Positions 61,101-64,000 of a DNA stretch of 64,000 nucleotides are shown here, piece by piece. Both the position numbers and the translations under genes were made by a program. The notes under the pieces are model-generated. The model saw only the letters and a list, made by a program, of their open reading frames with translations. It ran no database searches and was not told the origin of the DNA. Positions within the stretch are counted from its first letter, which is position 1, and every line of letters starts with the position of its first letter. Source of the stretch: Ktedonosporobacter rubrisoli (GTDB lineage: Bacteria; Chloroflexota; Ktedonobacteria; Ktedonobacterales; Ktedonobacteraceae); contig NZ_CP035758.1 in the NCBI RefSeq assembly GCF_004208415.1, positions 1,488,001 through 1,552,000 on the forward strand, in the 5' to 3' direction.

Positions 61101-61433
61101 TTACTGGCTGTCGCGCGGGGCCTGCTCCCGCTCAAACTTCCCATAATCTCTGACGACGTAAGCGACGCGGATGTGATAGTCCTTTAAGATATGGTCCCGC
61201 GCCTTTACATCGGCGGCCCGATGCGACTCAAGGTTTCTCAAGTCCTCAACGGCTTTCTCATCGCGCCAGAAGGAGAGGGAAAGGAGCTTTCCCGGCTCCG
61301 ATACGCTCTCGAAACGTTCGACGGAGATAAAGCCGTCAATTGTTTCGAGATGGGGGCGAATGTCTGCCGTCAGATCGAAGAATTCGGGCTGCTGCCCTTC
61401 GTTTAGATAATTCTCGGCGATTACTGCTATCAT
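61101..61433 (-). CDS. Antibiotic biosynthesis monooxygenase-fold protein
   Basis: 110 residues from the ATG at 61433 (AAAGGA ten bases upstream); a longer start at 61457 adds eight residues. MIAVIAENYLNEGQQPEFFD, then FISVERFESVSEPGKLLSLS, FWRDEKAVEDLRN and a tail after HRAADVKARDHILKDYHIRV fit the ABM ferredoxin-like barrel. Members oxidise quinone-like compounds or act as heme-degrading or stress proteins. It is divergent from the LysR gene. Confidence 0.88.
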   Translation of the reverse strand: MIAVIAENYLNEGQQPEFFDLTADIRPHLETIDGFISVERFESVSEPGKLLSLSFWRDEKAVEDLRNLESHRAADVKARDHILKDYHIRVAYVVRDYGKFEREQAPRDSQ

Positions 61434-61626
61434 GCTTGTCAAATCCTTTCTCAACATCTTGCCTGCTCTTCAACTTGTAAGGACTTAGGTAGGACAGGTG
61501 AGGTCGCTCGGCTGGCAAAGCGCTAAACCAGCGTTTAGAAGCATCTTCGCCTCTTTTCTGCCTGGAAAACTCACTTGCTTGCCTCTGTTCTCAGTATACG
61601 GGCTTCCCAGCCATTTGTCTAATAGA

Positions 61627-61655
61627 TTGTCTTTATTGTCCCCATCAGCTATACT
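61627..61655 (+). promoter_or_regulatory. Promoter giving an apparently leaderless LysR transcript
   Basis: TTGTCT (61627-61632) and TATACT (61650-61655) are 17 bases apart, with the ATG seven bases further on. No ribosome-binding site precedes the ATG, so transcription probably starts at it. Confidence 0.55.
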
Positions 61656-61662
61656 GATAGCT

Positions 61663-62565
61663 ATGGAATTAAGCGAACTTGAAGCATTTGTCGAGATCAA
61701 TAATTCTGGCGGTTTTGCGCGGGCGGCCCAGGCGTTGCACCTCTCGCAACCAGCAATTAGCCGGCGTATCGAACTGCTCGAAAAAGGGCTGGGCATGCCT
61801 TTGTTTGAGCGCCTATCAGGGAGCGGGATTCGCTTAACGCAAGCCGGCCAAGCTTTTCTACCCTATGCCCGGAAGATCCTTGTCGCGGTTGAGAATGGAA
61901 AAACTGCGGTGCATGCCCTCGAAGAGGAGGAACGAGGGTCATTGACCATGGCGCTGGTGGGTACTTTAGCCAGTACTGACCTCACCTCACGTTTACAGAC
62001 CTTCCATAATACCTATCCTCATGTGCGCCTCTTCCTGCGCACAGCGCGTAGCGATGAGGTGAGCAGCCTGGTTCAGCAGGGTGAGGCGCTGCTGGGCGTG
62101 CGCTACTTTACCGATCCGCGTCCCGATATTCGCTCGCTGCATATCATGAATGATCCTCTACTTGTCGTGTGTGCAATGCATTCGCGCCTTGTTACGGGTA
62201 CGCCACAGGAGCCGGCGGCATTACGCGATGTTCCGTGGTTCAGCTTCCCTTTCAAGGCGGGATCATCGGATGAAGCGTTTGCGCAGCTATTAGAACAGCA
62301 GTTATTCAAGCATGGCTTGCAGGATGCTGAAAAAACTGTGATTGATAGCCTGACTGCCCAGAAGCGGCTTATTGAGGCAGATTTTGGCATCGGGCTTCTG
62401 CCAGCTAGCAGCATTGAGGAAGAGCTGCGTCTGGGGACTTTGCGTATATTGCCGATAGAAGCCTTACAAGTTATTCTGCCTGTGATGCTCATCTATCGCC
62501 ATCAAGCATATCTCAGCCTGGCCGCTCGTCTGCTGCTTAAGGCCCTGGCTCCGCCGGCTGAGTAA
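61663..62565 (+). CDS. LysR-family transcriptional regulator
   Basis: 300 residues from the ATG at 61663; the frame extends 55 codons upstream, but those are not LysR-like. The N-terminal winged helix is standard: LSELEAFVEINNSGGFARAA, then LHLSQPAISRRIELLEKGLG and PLFERLSGSGIRLTQAGQAF. The substrate-binding domain follows. The divergent monooxygenase-fold gene or the downstream hydrolase may be its target. Confidence 0.93.
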   Translation: MELSELEAFVEINNSGGFARAAQALHLSQPAISRRIELLEKGLGMPLFERLSGSGIRLTQAGQAFLPYARKILVAVENGKTAVHALEEEERGSLTMALVGTLASTDLTSRLQTFHNTYPHVRLFLRTARSDEVSSLVQQGEALLGVRYFTDPRPDIRSLHIMNDPLLVVCAMHSRLVTGTPQEPAALRDVPWFSFPFKAGSSDEAFAQLLEQQLFKHGLQDAEKTVIDSLTAQKRLIEADFGIGLLPASSIEEELRLGTLRILPIEALQVILPVMLIYRHQAYLSLAARLLLKALAPPAE

Positions 62566-62715
62566 GCCAGCTCAGTGTGTTGGACTTGCTAGCTCCGGGC
62601 CAGCTTTGTGGAGCCCGTAAGCTGAAGAATTTCCTATACTGGGTCGCAACTAGCCACTTTCCATGCTATTATGTTAAAGGATATATGAATAAAGCTAAAT
62701 TAAGGAGTTAACGTA

Positions 62716-63570
62716 ATGTCAAATGCGGAACATGTGCAGAGCGGATTGGCAGAGATAAACGGTACAACCCTGTACTATGAGGTTGCAGGGGCTGGTCATC
62801 CTTTCGTTCTTGCCCATGGGCACCTTCTGGATAGAAGATCGTGGGATGAGCAGTTTGCAGTCTTTGCCCAGCGCTACCGGGTCATCCGCTACGATCAGCG
62901 CGGCTTTGGCGATTCGGGACTGATTACAAAAGGGAAGCCTTATTCGGATCGCCAGGATCTCTACGAGTTGCTTACATTTCTTGGTGTTGAGCGCGCCTAT
63001 CTGATGGGCGTCTCGGGCGGAGGCCAGCTGGCTATCGACTTTACCCTTGAGCATCCTGAGATGGTAGATGCGCTCATTCCGGTCACAGCGGGCGTAAGTG
63101 GATTTCAGCCGCCAGAAGATTTAGCGGTCAAGCATCCACTGACGGTGCGCCTGTTTACCGAATTAGAAGAAGCTTTTACAAAGCATGATGTGGCGCGTGC
63201 GGTTGAGGTCTCGCTTGAATTGTGGACGGACGGACCGGGACGCCTTCCTGCGCACGCGGCCCCCGAATTGCGCGAGCGCATCCGCGAGATGACAACGCAC
63301 AACTGGATGCGCCCTGATGATGAGGATCAGGCCGAGACGTCACCAGTGCCATTAGAGCCTCCTGCTATCAGCCGTCTAGGGCAGATAGGCGCGCCAACGC
63401 TCGTCATTCTAGGAGAATGGGACGCGCCAAATCCTCTTGAACAATTGACAGCCGAGATTCCGGGCGCCAAAAAGGTGGTTATGGCGGAGACTGCGCATCA
63501 TCCTTTTATGGAGAAGCCTGCCGAGTTCAATCGAATTGTGCTGGATTTTCTGGAATCGCTCAAAGCATAG
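62716..63570 (+). CDS. Alpha/beta-fold hydrolase
   Basis: 284 residues. FVLAHGHLLDRRSWDEQF (about 29-46) is the oxyanion loop, AYLMGVSGGGQLAIDFTLEH (about 94-113) the nucleophile elbow with GVSGG, LVILGEWDAPNP the acid and ETAHHPFMEKP the catalytic His near residue 259. AAGGAG precedes the ATG. Substrate unknown. Confidence 0.93.
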   Translation: MSNAEHVQSGLAEINGTTLYYEVAGAGHPFVLAHGHLLDRRSWDEQFAVFAQRYRVIRYDQRGFGDSGLITKGKPYSDRQDLYELLTFLGVERAYLMGVSGGGQLAIDFTLEHPEMVDALIPVTAGVSGFQPPEDLAVKHPLTVRLFTELEEAFTKHDVARAVEVSLELWTDGPGRLPAHAAPELRERIREMTTHNWMRPDDEDQAETSPVPLEPPAISRLGQIGAPTLVILGEWDAPNPLEQLTAEIPGAKKVVMAETAHHPFMEKPAEFNRIVLDFLESLKA

Positions 63571-63951
63571 CAAACGGGACGCTCGTAGCGCCACCTCGCA
63601 TTGGCTCCGCATATCTTACCTCGGCAGAGCCAATGCACCATTCTCATTTTCCTCTGCATGGATGCCTGTTCTAAAGCCTTCATTTCACTTCCCTGACTTT
63701 TTGCCGCTACAACTCATGTGTTGCCGACGTACAGCGACATTTCTCGCAGCATCTTGCCAGATCTCTCTTTTATATGTTACCATTACATATGTAACAATGA
63801 TATATAAGCTTATGTGAAGCAAGTGTGCTTGCCTGCTTCTATGGCGTTTATGCAGAGAAAGATGCAAAGCCAGAGCAAAGGTTAGTCAGAGCTTGGCTAA
63901 CCTGCTCTGTGCCAGCAACGCTGTGATTAGCCTGGAAAGGAAATAGGTTGC
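63571..63951. other. Intergenic region before the ferredoxin gene
   Basis: No gene is seen. The notable feature is the palindrome at 63783-63794 within an AT-rich stretch. Confidence 0.4.
63783..63794. promoter_or_regulatory. Palindrome TTACATATGTAA upstream of the ferredoxin gene
   Basis: A perfect 12-base palindrome, flanked by GTTACCA on one side and AACAATGATATATA on the other. It is TetR-operator-like and lies about 160 bases before the ferredoxin start. Confidence 0.4.
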
Positions 63952-64000
63952 ATGCGGGTGATTGCCTATACCCAGAAATGCATTGCCAGTGGCTCCTGTG
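63952..64000 (+). CDS. Ferredoxin, first 16 codons (continues beyond the window)
   Basis: ATG at 63952 follows the purine-rich GGAAAGGAAATAGG. The visible residues MRVIAYTQKCIASGSC match the start of short 3Fe-4S or 4Fe-4S ferredoxins that serve P450s, whose N-terminus typically reads KCxASGxC. The rest is outside the window. Confidence 0.65.
   Translation, partial: MRVIAYTQKCIASGSC

Overview
The window reads as a piece of a Ktedonobacteria-like (Chloroflexota) chromosome. This is an inference from gene content: large MalT-type and NB-ARC-type LuxR regulators, several deazaflavin (F420)-type oxidoreductases, many single-gene transcription units, helix-turn-helix/TPR proteins, a DUF6745 protein and IS630-type transposases. 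No rRNA, tRNA or ribosomal protein gene was recognised, and the region looks accessory, dominated by small-molecule enzymes and one-component regulators.

Layout. 1-9.5 kb: the tail of a LuxR/MalT regulator, an LLM-type oxidoreductase divergent from an FAD monooxygenase, a translationally coupled DUF6745 pair, a DMT transporter divergent from a CGNR regulator, a Ddn-type oxidoreductase and a membrane protein. 9.5-22 kb: a MarR regulator, methyltransferase, amidohydrolase, epoxide hydrolase, class II aldolase, ester cyclase (under a consensus promoter with two palindromic operators), a 922-residue MalT-type regulator, an alpha/beta hydrolase, a membrane-anchored HNH protein and an MFS transporter. 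22-32 kb: a second LLM oxidoreductase, a VOC protein, AraC regulator plus cytochrome P450, an SDR with an ArsR regulator sharing an operator, and a beta-helix protein next to a regulator with two MerR-type DNA-binding domains. These last two are bracketed by a 34-base inverted repeat.

32.8-36.6 kb: the most unusual part. It holds about 34 copies of a 37-base repeat with 35-40-base unique spacers, a CRISPR-like array with no cas gene in the window. The repeats are nearly identical at the high-coordinate end and drift strongly toward the low end. There the array is broken by a HAD phosphatase gene and a small membrane-protein gene.

37-53 kb: a flavoprotein, the stump of a TPR regulator, a PIG-L deacetylase, an HTH-TPR protein, a compact cluster of small paralogues plus an orphan receiver domain, and an AAA ATPase with an apparently leaderless promoter. 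After these come a SRPBCC protein, a transposase remnant and RibD-type reductase between 136-base direct repeats, DinB, PPOX and NAD(P)-binding proteins, a large LuxR regulator, and a broken IS630 copy beside a second DinB gene. 53-64 kb: Lrp, TetR and LysR regulators, three GNAT acetyltransferases, DUF1963, DUF3995 and HEAT-repeat proteins, a monooxygenase-fold protein, an alpha/beta hydrolase, and the first codons of a ferredoxin at the right edge.

No single pathway links the genes. Most look like one regulator with one or two targets, often with a visible operator. All functional calls come from motifs read by eye; no database search was run.
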